DNA of 64,000 nucleotides from Aulostomus chinensis. Its lineage: Eukaryota > Chordata > Actinopteri > Syngnathiformes > Aulostomidae. The stretch is taken from positions 16,646,677-16,710,676 of the forward strand of contig JBBMOA010000020.1 of NCBI GenBank assembly GCA_037954235.1, given 5' to 3'. Both the position numbers and the translations under genes were made by a program. Of the stretch, positions 45,301-58,100 are shown piece after piece. Every line of letters begins with the position of its first letter. Within the stretch, counting starts at the first letter, position 1. The notes below the pieces were generated by a model that made no database searches, was not told the origin of the DNA, and saw nothing but the letters and a program-made list of their open reading frames with translations.

Positions 45301-46690
45301 TTTGCACCTTAGCATTAGTCTGCTCCATGCAAAGTCCAAATATCATCAGGTTTCACCTCCCTCTCATTCTACGGAACAACCAAACCCTCTGACGTGCGGC
45401 TTTAATTAGGGCCTGAGTACAAAAGTGCCAGGGGCCTAAATTTGGCTTTGGCTGAGCTCTCTGAGGGCTTTCTAGTTGATTAATATTAGCCTACTGTTTG
45501 GAAACTTTGTCATGGCGGCAGGAGTGGGACTTTCAGCGCAACAAATAACTGATTGAACGTGATTGATGTGAAGTGATGAGTTGTTTGTCCATATTCCATA
45601 AAAGGCCCACGTGGCACAAAGATTTAAAAAAAAAAGGGGAGGGGGTGTCATTAAGCACAAGGCAAAAAGGACCAAAACAAAGATGAAGAAAGAAAATAAA
45701 AAGGGTCCTAAACCTCAGGTGACATGTAAGTGGAAAGCTGACAGCAAGTCTCGTCCCCAGTGCTGTGACAGACGGGGGCCCTCGGAACTACACAAGATTT
45801 GGGTTTCACAACAGATGGAAAAAGGAAAAGCAGACCTCCATCCAGACCTCGTTATGTAAGTCAAGCAGCAGGAAATGAAACAGCCTCAGGATATTGTGAG
45901 CACTGATCAATCAAACTGACATTGATTTGGACCAATGGAAATACAATTGTCTGCACATATTAAAGGCAGTGTTCTTTAATATCCCCATTCTCTTTTCTTA
46001 CATTTTAATGTAATTAAATATCCACGGACAAATGTAAGATAAATGGTTAGAGAGGGAGCCAAAATTTAATCAGGCAAACATAATTAGCTGGTTTGTGTGC
46101 TTCCTGAAGTCCACAAGGACACAGTAGATTACTGCTGGACTAATGGAAGTCTTTGCTTGACTCGGTCCTCTCACTGCTGTGTCACTTACCAGAAAGGTTA
46201 CATGCTAATTAAATGATTGATGCAAATGTTGTTATGAGGGTAACAAAGCACTGCGTTGGTGACAGATATGAAGCTTGTAACATCTTAGTAGATTCATGGA
46301 ATGTCTTCATTATTACATGTTGAAGTCCTACAAAATTAAGAGGAGAGCTGAGATGTTCCAAACCACGATTCTGATCCAATTCTGGGATCAGAATACCTAT
46401 AAAAAAATTAATGGACAGATTTAGATGAAATTAGGAGAAAAGATATATATAATAGTCTGAGGCTCAAGCGATCAGTTTGGATCTGTTGTAGATCCTGAAG
46501 ACTCTTCTAGCTCTCTGTCAGGTTGTAGCTCTCCTGCACTTTGCCGTGTTGAGTCGGTGTGTAATGTTTGAAAGGTGTTTCAGCTTCTGGAAATAATCTG
46601 GGGTGAATATCAGGTATATGATCCAAAATGTTGATTTTTGCTGTTTTTTCTGGATTTGGAGACAATTTTGCAATCGTGATACTATAAAAT
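42350..46690. other. Intergenic, no gene seen
   Basis: Holds C-runs near 42951-42970 and 43302-43325, (TTG)n near 43137-43155 and a piece of the 31-kb repeat theme at about 42655-42690. No exon was supported. Confidence 0.45.
43301..43325. repeat. C-rich homopolymer tract
   Basis: Two C runs split by gaa; seen directly. The other strand is a long G run. Confidence 0.85.
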
Positions 46691-47840
46691 TGACTGCACC
46701 TATATATCCCTGACAAGTCAGATTTATTTGTATGGCGCCAAATCCCAACAAAAGTTATCTCATGACACTTTAAAAGTAGAGCAGGTCCTGCACCACGCGA
46801 CTACAATGAATTTACACCCAACAATTCTCCATCTGCAAGCACATCCTGAAACGACAAAAACCTTCCTTTTAACAGGCAGGAATGCCGAGCAGATCCAGGC
46901 TCAAGGGGGACGGCCTTCTGCTGTGACCGGTTGGAGGGAAAGCGAGCAAGAGGGTGGGGCAGAGACAAAGACAGATAATGGAGGAAGACAGATATGCAGA
47001 AGGAAATAGAGGGACAGAGATCAAGAGGGAGAAAAAGGGAAGAGACTGGACAGACGGGGACGTGAGCAGGTGGAGCGACGGGTGGCGGCTTGAGCCTCTT
47101 CAGGTCTGTAGCCTCCTCCAGCAGCACCTGGGATCTGGGATGTAGGGACCCCGAAGGCTCCAGAGTGGAAGACTGTGGGGGACTATGAGCTCTGTCAAAT
47201 ATGAAGGAGCCTAATTATTGAGGGCTTTGTATGTTAGAAGAAGAATTTTAAATTCCATTCTGAATTTGACAGCGAGCCAATGCAGAGAAGCCAGTTCTCG
47301 TCAACACGCGGGCTGCAGCGTTTTGGACCAGCTGGAGTGTCTTTTCAGGACTTATTTGTACAGCCTGATAGGAGGGAGTTGCAGTAATCCAGCCTAGAAG
47401 TGACAAAAGCATGGACTAGTTTTTCCTGCATCTTTTTGAGACAGGATGTGTCTGATCTCAGCAATATGTTAGGGTTAGTCAATGAAAGAAAGCAGTCCTA
47501 GAGATCTGCTTAATGTGGGAGTTAAAGGACAGATCCTGATCAAAGAGAACTCCTAGGTTCCTTACGGTTGTGCTGGGGCCAGGGTGATGCCATCCAGGGT
47601 ACCTATCTCATGAGATAGGGTGTTTCTAAGGTGTTTTGGGCCCAGCACAATAACTTCAGTTTTGTCAGACTTTAATAAAAGGAAATTGTGGGTCATCCAT
47701 GTTTTACTTTCCTTTAGACAGGCCTCCAGTTTAGTCAGCTGATTTGTTTCATGCGGATGCATTGATAAGTACAGCTGCGTATCGTCTGCATAACTGCGTA
47801 TCGTCAGCATCAAGAAATCTTCACCTTCTAAAAGATGTCA
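46690..47840 (-). mobile_element. L2-like LINE remnant, C-terminal RT part and 3' region
   Basis: On the minus strand the reverse-transcriptase catalytic block SYADDTQLYLS lies at about 47795-47763, in a frame running to 47562. Further blocks follow in shifted frames: RNLGVLFDQDLSF then HIKQISRTAFFH (about 47560-47480), RLDYCNSLLSG (about 47400-47365), and FKILLLTYKALNN then YLTELIVPHS (about 47255-47170). These are the usual order for L2/CR1-type LINEs, interrupted by frameshifts and stops, so it is dead. The 3' end carries ttggcgccatacaaataaat (on the minus strand, about 46745-46722), a typical fish LINE tail. A direct repeat gacgatacgcag sits at the catalytic site (47775-47815). Confidence 0.8.
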
Positions 47841-47944
47841 AACTTGGTACGATCTTAGCCGCTCACCAGTACCGGCACCCAACAGTGATGCAAGATTTCA
47901 TCTCTGGAGTCGAGACAACTTTGCTTTTTTTCTTTAAAGTGTAA

Positions 47945-49210
47945 CATTTAAATGCAATATAATTAAAAGCTTGGATGTGATCCACAGCGTCGCTCACTGA
48001 TCATTACATTCAGGGGAGATAATGCACTGTTGACTCCTTCCTCACTATTTCCCTGCACTTCTTTTATTGATTTATGTCGTTAAAGAGAGATGGGTTGTTC
48101 CAGCTGGAGGGGAGTAAACAGCTGGAGAGAAGCCAGGAGCCACTCCACAAGAATGGGGGTGTAAAGTAAATGGGGTGTTGGATGTTACAGTTTAAAGATT
48201 TCTAAAGAAATGCTTATCTTATGTCAGTTAATCCTAATTGGGTCCATTAGACAGAATATGACATAAGTGTTTAATGTTGTTTGCTGTTCAGTGTCAAAGT
48301 CTTACAAGAAGTTTTACTGCCATTTTGTTTCCATCTCAGACCAGATATGTTAGTCCAGTGTTTAATAAATCTCTGGATCTTTTTGTAGATGTCTCCATTT
48401 GTTTTTTAAATGATGATAAATGTCACATTTATAAAGAAAGCAACAGGATCCATTTAAGAACCCGTAACCCGAAGTTTCCTGTGACCCATTTGAGCTCATC
48501 GTCACTCGGTGACTGGCGACTTGCGAATCTTATATTATGGATTGTTTGGTTTTTGTCTACAAGTGAATCTTTTCATTTACAAAAAAAAAAAAAACATTTT
48601 TTTTGTTCATACATATGAAAACATGAAGGTGGAGTTTGCCTTCATGGAGTAATTCGTACCAACAAATCCATCATCGGGAGGAAAGTGGAGGGAGCCACTT
48701 TGTTTTTTGTTGTTGTTTGTTTTCTTCTGTTTATTAGCTTGAAATTTGATTATGTCCATCAGCAAGGCATGCTGTATGACATGCTTAGGGTGGGGGTTTT
48801 TGTGTGTGTCTGCTTAGCTAATATTAATGTCATGATGTTCACTAACAGCAGTACCGCCGCCATCACCTGAAACAAGATAGATCAGCTCAGGAAAATAACA
48901 AATGTTATCACTGCATGAGCACAAGGGGCAGCTGTATCTCTAACATCCGTAGTAACGACCGTAGAAGATTAGCATATAGCCGTTTATGATGCCGTGTGAC
49001 AGTGTCTAGGAACTTCATGAGCTCGTTGTCTTATCCTGTACAGTAAGTACATCATTAGTACCACTTCAAAGTAGCTGACACAGCACTGATGACCCAGCAC
49101 TGATTAGATTAGCGACTGTAGAAATACTGGAGGTTCCTTCAATAGAATTTTAATTTCATATGAAAATTATTACCTCTGCTGAACAAAGGACTGTGTGACG
49201 CTTGTGCGTG
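47945..49210. other. Intergenic, no gene seen
   Basis: Unique-looking sequence with A and T runs near 48580-48604. The 114-codon frame at 48274-48618 has no recognisable domain. Confidence 0.4.
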
Positions 49211-49212
49211 CA

Positions 49213-49276
<64 letters not shown>

Positions 49277-49278
49277 TG
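49213..49278. repeat. (GT)n microsatellite with CG interruptions
   Basis: GT tract broken twice by gcgcgcg; the alternating purine-pyrimidine sequence can adopt Z-DNA. Confidence 0.9.
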
Positions 49279-49289
49279 ATTGATGAGAA

Positions 49290-50575
49290 TACTCCCTAGG
49301 ACTAGAAGTTAGGACCAAACATTTTAAATGTTCTGCTGCTTCGGTCTCACAGCACCCAGCCCTATTACTCCGTCCCTCCCCCTGCATGAAATTATGGAAT
49401 GTTCCTAGAAGACACTTTTCCTCCTCAGAAATCAACACACAATCACTCAACCACTGAGATTTTTGGTCGAACGAGAGCTTAACAACCCATTAACGAATCA
49501 GTTGAGCGTGAGACTACAACCCTGGTCACCCGACAGTGTGAGGTGACTGATTGTGTAGTTTCTCATTGTCCTACTTTGATCCTTCATGAAATGGGTTGTA
49601 TACAGTAACCTCTCCTGTTCGGACACTGGTGAACAGTGAAAGTCTCCAGAGATCCAGGTTTGCCTTCATTGTGAGCTCATCCTGCTGCTGTCTTTCCAAA
49701 ACAGAAAGAAATCAAACTAGAAAAGGAAACAGTTCTAGAAGGGGGAACCTTTGAGAACCCTTATCGGTCGCGGTCAAGCCAAACTACACCTAAAGAAGAA
49801 ACTTGAGCGGTTTTCATTCAGGTTTTTTTTTTTCCCTTTCACCTAGTTTCTTACTCCGTGGAGCCCCTTGCAGCGTCTCTACTTTTATCGTCTGTTTGTT
49901 TCCGTCCTCCTTTTTCTCTGCAAATACCCGTGAAGTTACGAATATAGTTACAGGAGTGATAAGGACGCTTTAGGCAACAATTTGCTCGTTATAGCACGTA
50001 GAACAAAGTCTGTGATATCATGTAAGTCACAGCTGGGGTTGTGCTTGCTGAGGTTGTTTGATTAAAGTTGGACACATTGATCTTTTTCTTTAACATATAT
50101 ATATATATATATTTCATGATTATGACACCTTTGATTTTTCCATACATCCACTGTACATGTATTGAGGATCCGTACTTTTACCAGGAATTGTGACTTTAAC
50201 TGGGAAAAACTTCAAGGTGTTTTTCTTTGTTTTATTTCCAAAGGATAACAGGGAATTGTGTTTGCAGGTGAGCTGAGGTGATTCTCTCCTTGCGCCTCTC
50301 TGTCTCTCTCTCTCTGTCTCTCTCTCTGTTCCTCTCCGGTTGGTAATAGAAAGGTCAGCAGGAGGAAAGTGACAATCAAGACCCCAGCTGGGTCCTCATC
50401 CATGCAGGAACCCTTAATCAATACCAGGGAGCCAAAAGATGCAAGAGGAGCAAACGTGTGGGTCACAAATATCAAGCCAGTCTTATGTGTCAAATTGAAT
50501 CCTGGGAATCCAGAGGTGCAGAGGGTTTTTGGGTGCTGACCTGTCTGAGTGAATCGCAGAAAAATAATTTAAAGA
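49290..50575. other. Intergenic, no gene seen
   Basis: Includes a short (AT)n at 50095-50112 and an imperfect (CT)n at about 50283-50335. Confidence 0.4.
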
Positions 50576-50591
50576 ATTGTGTCATTCTTCG

Positions 50592-50975
50592 GGCTGCACG
50601 GTGGTGCAGTGGTCAGCACCGTGGCCTCACACCAAGAAGGTTCCAGGTTCGAGTCCCGGCTCGGGCGTGGGATCTTTCTGTGTGGAGTCTCCATGTTCTC
50701 CCCGTGTCTGCGTGGGTTCTCTCCGGTTACTCCGGCTTCCTCCCACCGTCCAAAGACATGCAATTTGGGGACGAGGCTGATTGATACTCTAAATTGACCG
50801 TAGGGATGAATGTGAGTTTGAATGGTTGTTTGTCTCTCTATGTTGGCCCTGCGATGGACTGGCGACCTGTCCAGGGTGAACCTTGCCTCTCGCCTGTTGA
50901 CGCTGGGATAGGCTCCAGCCCCCCCACGCGACCCTTAATAGTAAGGAATAAGCGGAAGATGACGATGGATGGATG
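50592..50975 (+). mobile_element. Full-length tRNA-headed SINE, plus orientation
   Basis: 384 bp: head ctgcacggtggtgcagtggt with ggttcgagtcccggc, core ctccggcttcctcccaccgt and gcgacctgtccagggtgaac, tail aagcggaagatgacgatgg then (GGAT)n. It is flanked by a perfect 13-bp direct repeat GTGTCATTCTTCG (50579-50591 and 50976-50988). Of the four copies, this one keeps the most CpG sites, which suggests it is among the younger. Confidence 0.88.
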
Positions 50976-50999
50976 GTGTCATTCTTCGAAAGTTCAAGA

Positions 51000-52885
51000 T
51001 TTTGGTTTCAAGTTTCAACAAAAAAGGAAGATTTCTTTTTACCTTTTCAGCAACACAGGTTTGTTTTTTTGGTCTTTTTTTTGTGGACGTGCGATACATA
51101 ATCACACTTCCAACTTGTCCTTCATCCTTTTTTGGGGGGGGGATTTTCAAAGCCCATCAATGCCATTCACATCACACTCTAAAGGCACTGCTGACAGAAA
51201 CCAGGCTTTCATAATGGGATTTCCACACATTACCTACAAACTCACCGGGTGTTAATGTGGAAGAATAATATTTCCAGGAAAAGGTGCACCTTGGTCTCAA
51301 ATTGAATTCAGAACTGACTTTTTAAAAAGAGTGTTGTGTGGAACGTGTGATGCCCTGGAAATAACGGTGTGCTCCACTGAGCAGCCGAGCACCAGGGAGA
51401 GAATTAAATCATAGCGCTGTTCTGCATTTGCCTCTCGCTGGGACCGTCTTCATACAGTTCAAACATCAACACGGCATTAAGCAGATACGCTTTACTCTAA
51501 ATGGGCTGTTGACCACTTTAATGTGAAGATCTAGGAACATGCTGGGGTTGGAATTTCTCCTGTTTTGGCTTCTTGCTGCTCATATCCCTCCCGGTCTCCT
51601 GCTCTCTCTCTCTGTCTCTCTCTCTGTCTCTCTCTCTCTCTCACCTTTCACACAGTCACACAAATACACCAGCACAGTCGTAACTTACATGTAATATTTC
51701 ATTAAAGGGGCTCAGTTTGCTCAGTGAACCTACCAACTCAGGCGTATCGCTGTCTGAAATGTCACACAAATGCATCGCACACACGTGTTGCATTTTAATG
51801 AGGTGGAATGAATTCTTGCAGGAGTTACCGATGTGACATAAATCAACATTTGCTTGATTCAAATCCAAAATAAGCATTTTTTGCCCGACCGAATAAATAT
51901 CTGCGAGAAGACTATTATTCATAGCAGTGTAGTTTGATGGTTATGGATAGAGCTGCTTATGTATGTTTCATGCCTTACTTGCGGATTCCACAAGGGTCGT
52001 GGTTGCCCTCGAAGCTCAAAAGGCAGATGGAGACAAAAGGTCAATGGGCTGCATTTATATAACACCTCTCTACCTTTGCCTCATTGACCCGCTGACGTAC
52101 ACACACCATTCAGTCACGGTGCACAGCACGAAATACTCTAATATGCGCCTTTTATTTCCCAAAGAAAAATGAGCGGAGCTGTCATGTGTGTGTGTGGAAT
52201 GATAACGTACGGATGGAAACAGACACACACAACACACAGGCGCTGCTGCTTGGTGAGTGTGCAGATTTAATGGCATTAGCACCGCACAGGCAGGCTGAGA
52301 AGAATTGAAGAAAAAATGAAAACTGGGCACTATTTTTTTAGGGTGTCTGTCTCATTGTTGGACTTTAGGATGCTGTAAAAAGATTTTGATGGTCAAAAGT
52401 CAAGATGATTGTAACCTTGCATGGTTACAATACATGAGAAAGACTTGGAGGGGAAGTTCTTCAGATAAAGTACAAATGTTCACTTGGACTGAAGGATAGT
52501 GATTAGGTTGTGGAAGTCAAAGGTCGAGGTCCCTGTGAACACACACACATGTTCAGAATTCACATGCCAAAATATACCCCAAATTTTCACATAGTTAATG
52601 AACTTGGGTTATTTTATATGTCATAAAAGGTAAAAGGTCAAATTCCATGTAACAATGTTATGGAGAAAACAGGTTTCTGCCCAAAATCATCATCACCTCG
52701 GTCTGACACCTACAGAGTCTGAAAAAAAAAAAGTTGTTGCATTGATGTTGAAAACCTGTGAAGACTTTCCTTTTTACTATGAAGAAAAAAGATCAGGAAT
52801 GAATGAAGTTAATCAATAAACAATCAGACCCAAATACAGAAAATAATTTTATAAAAATGGAATTATTGGTATTAATATATTTGTA
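51000..52885. other. Intergenic, no gene seen
   Basis: Contains (CT)n at 51602-51642 and otherwise unique-looking sequence. Confidence 0.4.
51602..51642. repeat. (CT)n microsatellite
   Basis: CT run with CTGT interruptions. Confidence 0.95.
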
Positions 52886-52889
52886 TCTA

Positions 52890-53248
52890 GAGGCACGGTG
52901 CTGCGGTGGTTAGTGCTGTTGCCTCACAGCAAGAAGGTTCCAGGTTTGAGCCCCGGCTCCAGCACAGGATCTTTCTGTGTGGAGTCTCCATGTTCTCCCT
53001 GTTCCTGTGTGGGTTCTCTCTGGTACTCCAGCTTCCTCCCACAGTCCAAAGACATCAAGAGGGGAAGAGGCTGATTGACACTCTAAATTTACCGTAGGTG
53101 TGACTGGGAGTGTGAATGCTTGTCTGTCTCTATGTGTTGGTCCTGTGATGGACTGGTGACCCGTCCAGGGTGAACCCCGCCTCGCACCCAAAGGCTGCTG
53201 GGATAGCGACCCTTAACAGGATGAGTGGTAGAAAATGGATGGATGGAT
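52890..53248 (+). mobile_element. Full-length tRNA-headed SINE, plus orientation
   Basis: About 359 bp, same order as the copy at 50.6 kb: aggcacggtgctgcggtggt head, ggtttgagccccggc box-B-like, ttcctcccacagtccaaaga core, and tail gtagaaaatggatggatgg. Box B has lost its CpG (ggttTgag). A flanking duplication is unclear: tattggta occurs at about 52863-52870 and right after the tail (about 53248), but the left one is some 20 bases from the head. Confidence 0.8.
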
Positions 53249-53249
53249 A

Positions 53250-55035
53250 TTGGTACTCACTCACATCCTTGATGAATTATATTTTAACTCTGCTGAGGCT
53301 CAATCAGCAACGAGCTGTTTTTTTTTTCTCCCTTAAATCTGCTGTTTCCAAGGGGAAGTTTGAACAAGAGCAGGTTGATATTCCATCCAAGACCTGCATT
53401 ATGAAAATTACAGCAATTCAGAGTTCCAACCATGTTCAAGTGTATAACTTTCAAATCTATTATTTGTTCACTTCTGTAGCAAAGGATTCAGAAGCCTCAG
53501 CAATCACGGTCAGAGTTGACTTTTAATACGAGTAGCCTCATATGTGCCTGAGGTGATGTTTTGCCTGATCCATGATTCCGAATCATTTTATTACCTTACT
53601 CTATGTGCGAGCAGAGCTCAGCTCCGCGCGTGCAGCGGCGCTCGCTGTGAAACTGTCTCGTGTCACTGTCAAGGTTAACAGCCTCCTTTTGGCCTCCTGT
53701 AAAACCATCTTTAAAAACTGGATAGATTTTACGGTCTGTTTCATTACCAACTTAAAACATCGCAGCAGCACACATAATTGAACGTTAGCGATGGGAATTA
53801 TAACTCTGAGGGGAATCAGATCCCGTGACTCAATCCCCCCCCCCCCCTTGTTTTTATGTGGTGTTGCAGATTGCTTGTTGACACTTTTGGAAATTGTGTT
53901 TGACATGAATTTTAATGATGTTTTCTGATTATGGATTTATTTCTTTTTTCCACATGTCCACCCTTTTTTTTCACAACATCATTGTTCATGTTAAGAGGCA
54001 CAATGATTAAAAAAAACAGAGGTTTTTCTCAAGTTCAACTTTTCTTTGTAACCCAGTTGGGAAGCGGAAAATATCAGACACATGGTATCTGGTATCACTG
54101 TAAAGGGATATTATCATAGGTGGGTTTTTAGTGATTATTGAGCACCCTTATCATACATATATACATTCACACACCAAATGTTTTGGGACATCCTTCTCTC
54201 CCAAAGCTGCCCTTCTGCTACCATTTATTGTGCGAAGCTAACTAGCAGTCATCTGCTGTCTGTGGATCTCAGCTCTCAAATGCTCACACAGAGGAGAGAA
54301 ATAAATATTACCCCAAAAGCTGGCTTGTGTATCTTGTTGTTCTTAGGCTCACCCATATTCAAGGACTTTCCTTCGACTTCGTTAGCCGCCGCACTTATGA
54401 ACCAGAATTCTCCTTCATAACCTTGATGGCAGTTATACAACACTTTATCCTGAACAGTCTGGTCAACTGTCTGTCTGTGTTCTTGGTCAAGGGCTCCCTT
54501 CAGAACAATGCTGTCTTGTTCCTCTCATATTACTGTGCTTGGTTACAAAACAAGCTGATGGCACGGTTTTAGTAAGGGGTCACGCTGTTGTCCATCACTG
54601 TATATCGGATTTCATGTTGACTGCAGATAACTATGATTATCTCTCTTTATTGCTCAGTGCTGGTGGACACTGTAAAATACAAGACACTGGACCACAGTGG
54701 AAAAATAGTTGTAGCAATCATTTGATAGTTTGTGTCTAACGGTATTCTTGTGTCTGACTCTTCATACCAGAAAGATGGCTGTTGGCAGACAATGAAAAAT
54801 ATAAGGCAAGTTATTGTGTAAACACAATAATTTTTATTCTGCTTACTGAGAGACTTTTGCTAAAGACTTCAATGATATGTTGATTCATGACGAAGCAGGA
54901 AAATGTTCGGCCTTGGTGCTGTTGTATTTTTATTTGATACTGGGGACTACCAGTGTATTTTGGTGAGAGACTTGCACAGTGGGTGGGTATCCCTGTTCCA
55001 CCTGAAAGAAATTCTGCTGTTACCTCCTTGAGGAT
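53250..55035. other. Intergenic, possibly degraded repeats
   Basis: No exon was supported. A C-run is at 53826-53838. The frames at 54178-54739 have no domain I recognise, though the RT fossil just downstream suggests the stretch may be eroded LINE DNA. Confidence 0.35.
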
Positions 55036-55125
55036 GTTTTCAGGTTTTGTCACTAGCTTTTGGAGTGCCACAAGGTTCCGTTCTTGGTCCGGTTCTGTTT
55101 GCTTGCTCTTGGTGAAAAAAATAAA
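55036..55125 (+). mobile_element. LINE reverse-transcriptase fossil
   Basis: The plus strand at about 55050-55105 reads LAFGVPQGSVLGPVLF, the GVPQGSVLGP-x-LF block of L2/Rex-type RTs, then loses the frame. It is an isolated block; element limits are not defined. Confidence 0.6.
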
Positions 55126-55129
55126 GCCT

Positions 55130-58100
55130 TTCACGTTCTATCACAGTTATACTAATATTCAAATATAAGTTTCATTTAAAACTCATGGAACTTTCAAGAT
55201 TAGATAAATGCTGTTAAAGCTGCATGGCAAACAGTTCATGACATCTAAAATTATACAAAGCACATAAATCCTGGTTTCTGCCCCTTGTAGTCATGTCACT
55301 GCTCAGTTGTGAACTAAGGTCTGAATCTGGAACAGCATTTCAGCTGTCGAACTGGTTCTTGGTTTTCTCAACTGAGAAACATTGACCATTGTGCTACGAG
55401 CACAGACTGAAGTGATAGTTTATGCATGACTTGTAGATCTCTTTTTACCTGCCTCCCCAAAGTGTCCTTGGCTTGTTTGCATGGGATCCTCAATTGCTAC
55501 GACTAGACGCTCTGACCTGATGATGACACAAGATTAAGAGTCATGGGATCACCAATGACATAAGCTTTGATAGGAGGAAGAATATTTGTACCATTTTAGG
55601 TCAAAAAACAAAAACCTTATGAATTCAAGCCATGAGATCTGCAAAGAACTGAGCATGTACTGTGTCCTGAAAATGTCAACATGTCATATCCCTCTTCTAG
55701 CTGTTGAGTGTTGATGCACCTGTCAGATTACCTGACTGCACATTTCCATTTTTATGTACTGCAGCGTTTTCTGACCTTTGATGAGAACCAAATTATCTCC
55801 CTGAATATGATGATGTATGTGAGGAGCAGAAGTAGAAATTTATTTCCATCAACACCGATGTAGCCAGAAATTGATTTATCTTTTGATTTGAATGTGTGTG
55901 TCCGACAATAGCAGAGAGCAGAGACACAGTACCGTGTGGAAGTCAGTGACGATCAGCTGTAAATAAGTCTCAATAAAGTTATATGTTTAGGCTTATTAGC
56001 GCTAAACCTGGTTAAAGTTAACTTTGTTTATTCCAGTGTCATCCATGTGTACAAATTGTTTGCTTTAAACCTGGAGTTGTCTCTAGGAAAATATCCCAGT
56101 TATGGAAACAGAACACAAGCTTATTATTTTTGAAGGGTACAAATGAAACTTGTTTATAAAGTGTCAAAAACAAGGAGAGTGTACTGTTGAGAGAACCACA
56201 CAACTGTTCGCAATTGTATTTGGAAAGAAAGACAAATGTTTTCCAGTTTGAAGTTAATTAATTAGATTTTTTTCTTCATTTAAAAGTGGTGAGGAGGATA
56301 TGTTGGTATTGCGTCTGGTCAAGTTGTGACAGGGACACATTGCGGAGGTATACCAGTGTGATGCAGTATTTCTAATTCAATTTCTTGTTTTCCTACCGCT
56401 GATTAGAGCCAGGAGCAGATTTAAAGGTAAACTATGAATCTGTTTTGTAAGCTCTAGGGCCAGATGCACATAAATCACTTGATCCTAAAACTGTGTGTAT
56501 ACACAAAGATTAACCATAAATATTTTTTGTGCATTATATTTTCTAGATTTATATCACTGTACAAACACACTGTCTCTCCATGAAATGTGTAGAGTGGTCA
56601 AATTCGACTAAGGCGATGAGTTAGATCCGAACTTCTGTTGCTGGAAGTAGTGTCAAACACAGGGTGAAGAAACCACTCAAGTGTGTGAGTCACAGGTAGG
56701 ACAGAGTGGAGACCATCGTTCTCCAACATGAGCACATGACCTCCAGTCCGGGTCTGTACGCAGCATTTAAACACCTGGCTTCTGATGCTGACGGAAATGA
56801 AATGGGCTGAAATATGAAAAAACAATCAATATACTCACTTTGTTCCTCTCCTTATTATGGGTAGTTGTTAGCCACAGACTTTATGGAGGACTTTTAGAGA
56901 ACACGATGCAGCTCAGTTCAATCATCTAATTCACTCTGATCGCAGTAAGTGAAAGTGTCCCTCAAAGATAAAGTCAGTTAAGGAATACCAAGTTAATTTA
57001 TTGTTTCCTACAAAATAAAATTTCTACTTCCCATCGGACAACAAATTTGATACTCATTTTAATTGCGTCTACAGGTTTTTATCATAAGTGCTTCTGCAGC
57101 ACTTTACTATTGTCAGTTTTATCATCCTCACTTATGAGACCATAAATGCAGATTTATTCTTTTTTACAATATTTGAATTAAAAACAAATCATCAATCATA
57201 TTTATATCTTATCAAACTATGTCTCAATGAATCAATTTGACAAATTAAATATCAGTTAAAAAAAAAAAAAAGCACAAGTCTTGTCAAAAATTAGACTAAA
57301 GAATTACAACTCTGGCCTGTAGATTTATTGCTGCTCTTGAAGTTATTGATAGATTTTATTTTTTTTTTAACAATTCAACAGAATGTTTTGGACCAAACAA
57401 GTGAACAGGATTTTTCCTGGGCTGTTTCACAACCGTAGTTTTTTCCTCCAATTAGTAGACATTTAGATTAAGTTGTGCGTAATGCTTATTTTATTCTATT
57501 GCTTGGAAATGTTCTAAATGTGCTGCACTAAAAGTGTAACATCTGTCCCTTGGGAGGTTTTTGGATTAATTTGAAGGATTGGAATTCCTGTCACTTTAAT
57601 AGGCTTGAAGGTCTCGTGATTGTTTTTCTCTCACTTGATTGGTGGGGCTTGCCCTCTCAGCATCAGGTGTGTTACCAGGGCGTGGCTTATACAAGAGTGC
57701 CTGTATCTTTCCGTTGTTGACTATGAAGAAGCACAGAGGGTCAAATTGATGAGTTTTCAAGCTACTGGATGACATTCATCCGAGAAAATGAGAGATGCAC
57801 ACGGCTCAGCTCACAAAAGGAAGTGGATTAAACTCATTCCGGAACTAGAGGGCACGTCGGTTTGGCTTTCACCGGTTTTCCAGAATTGAAGGAGAGGTTG
57901 GGGATGAGGATGGCGACTCTGAATTGGCCTGCTTTCTTCTGGTAGGGTAAGTGGAAACCACCAGTGGTTTGGTTTTGCTAGCTGGCAGTTAGCTTGTGCT
58001 CGCCAGCAGTTAGCATTGTCCTAACGAGCATTTAATGTGTGCTAGGTGAGAGCAGGGCTGGGTGGGGGGCATATTCTTCTGGTGCTAGTGAGTCCAGGAG

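Noticed and set aside
46728..47145. Plus-strand frames in the LINE 3' region
   Set aside because: They run opposite to recognisable LINE coding sequence and its tail and have no domains.
48274..48618. 114-codon plus-strand frame
   Set aside because: Ends in an A-run translation (KKKK) and has no recognisable domain or codon pattern of a conserved gene.
54178..54739. Possible pseudogene frames
   Set aside because: No domain or splice structure recognised; likely eroded repeat or chance.
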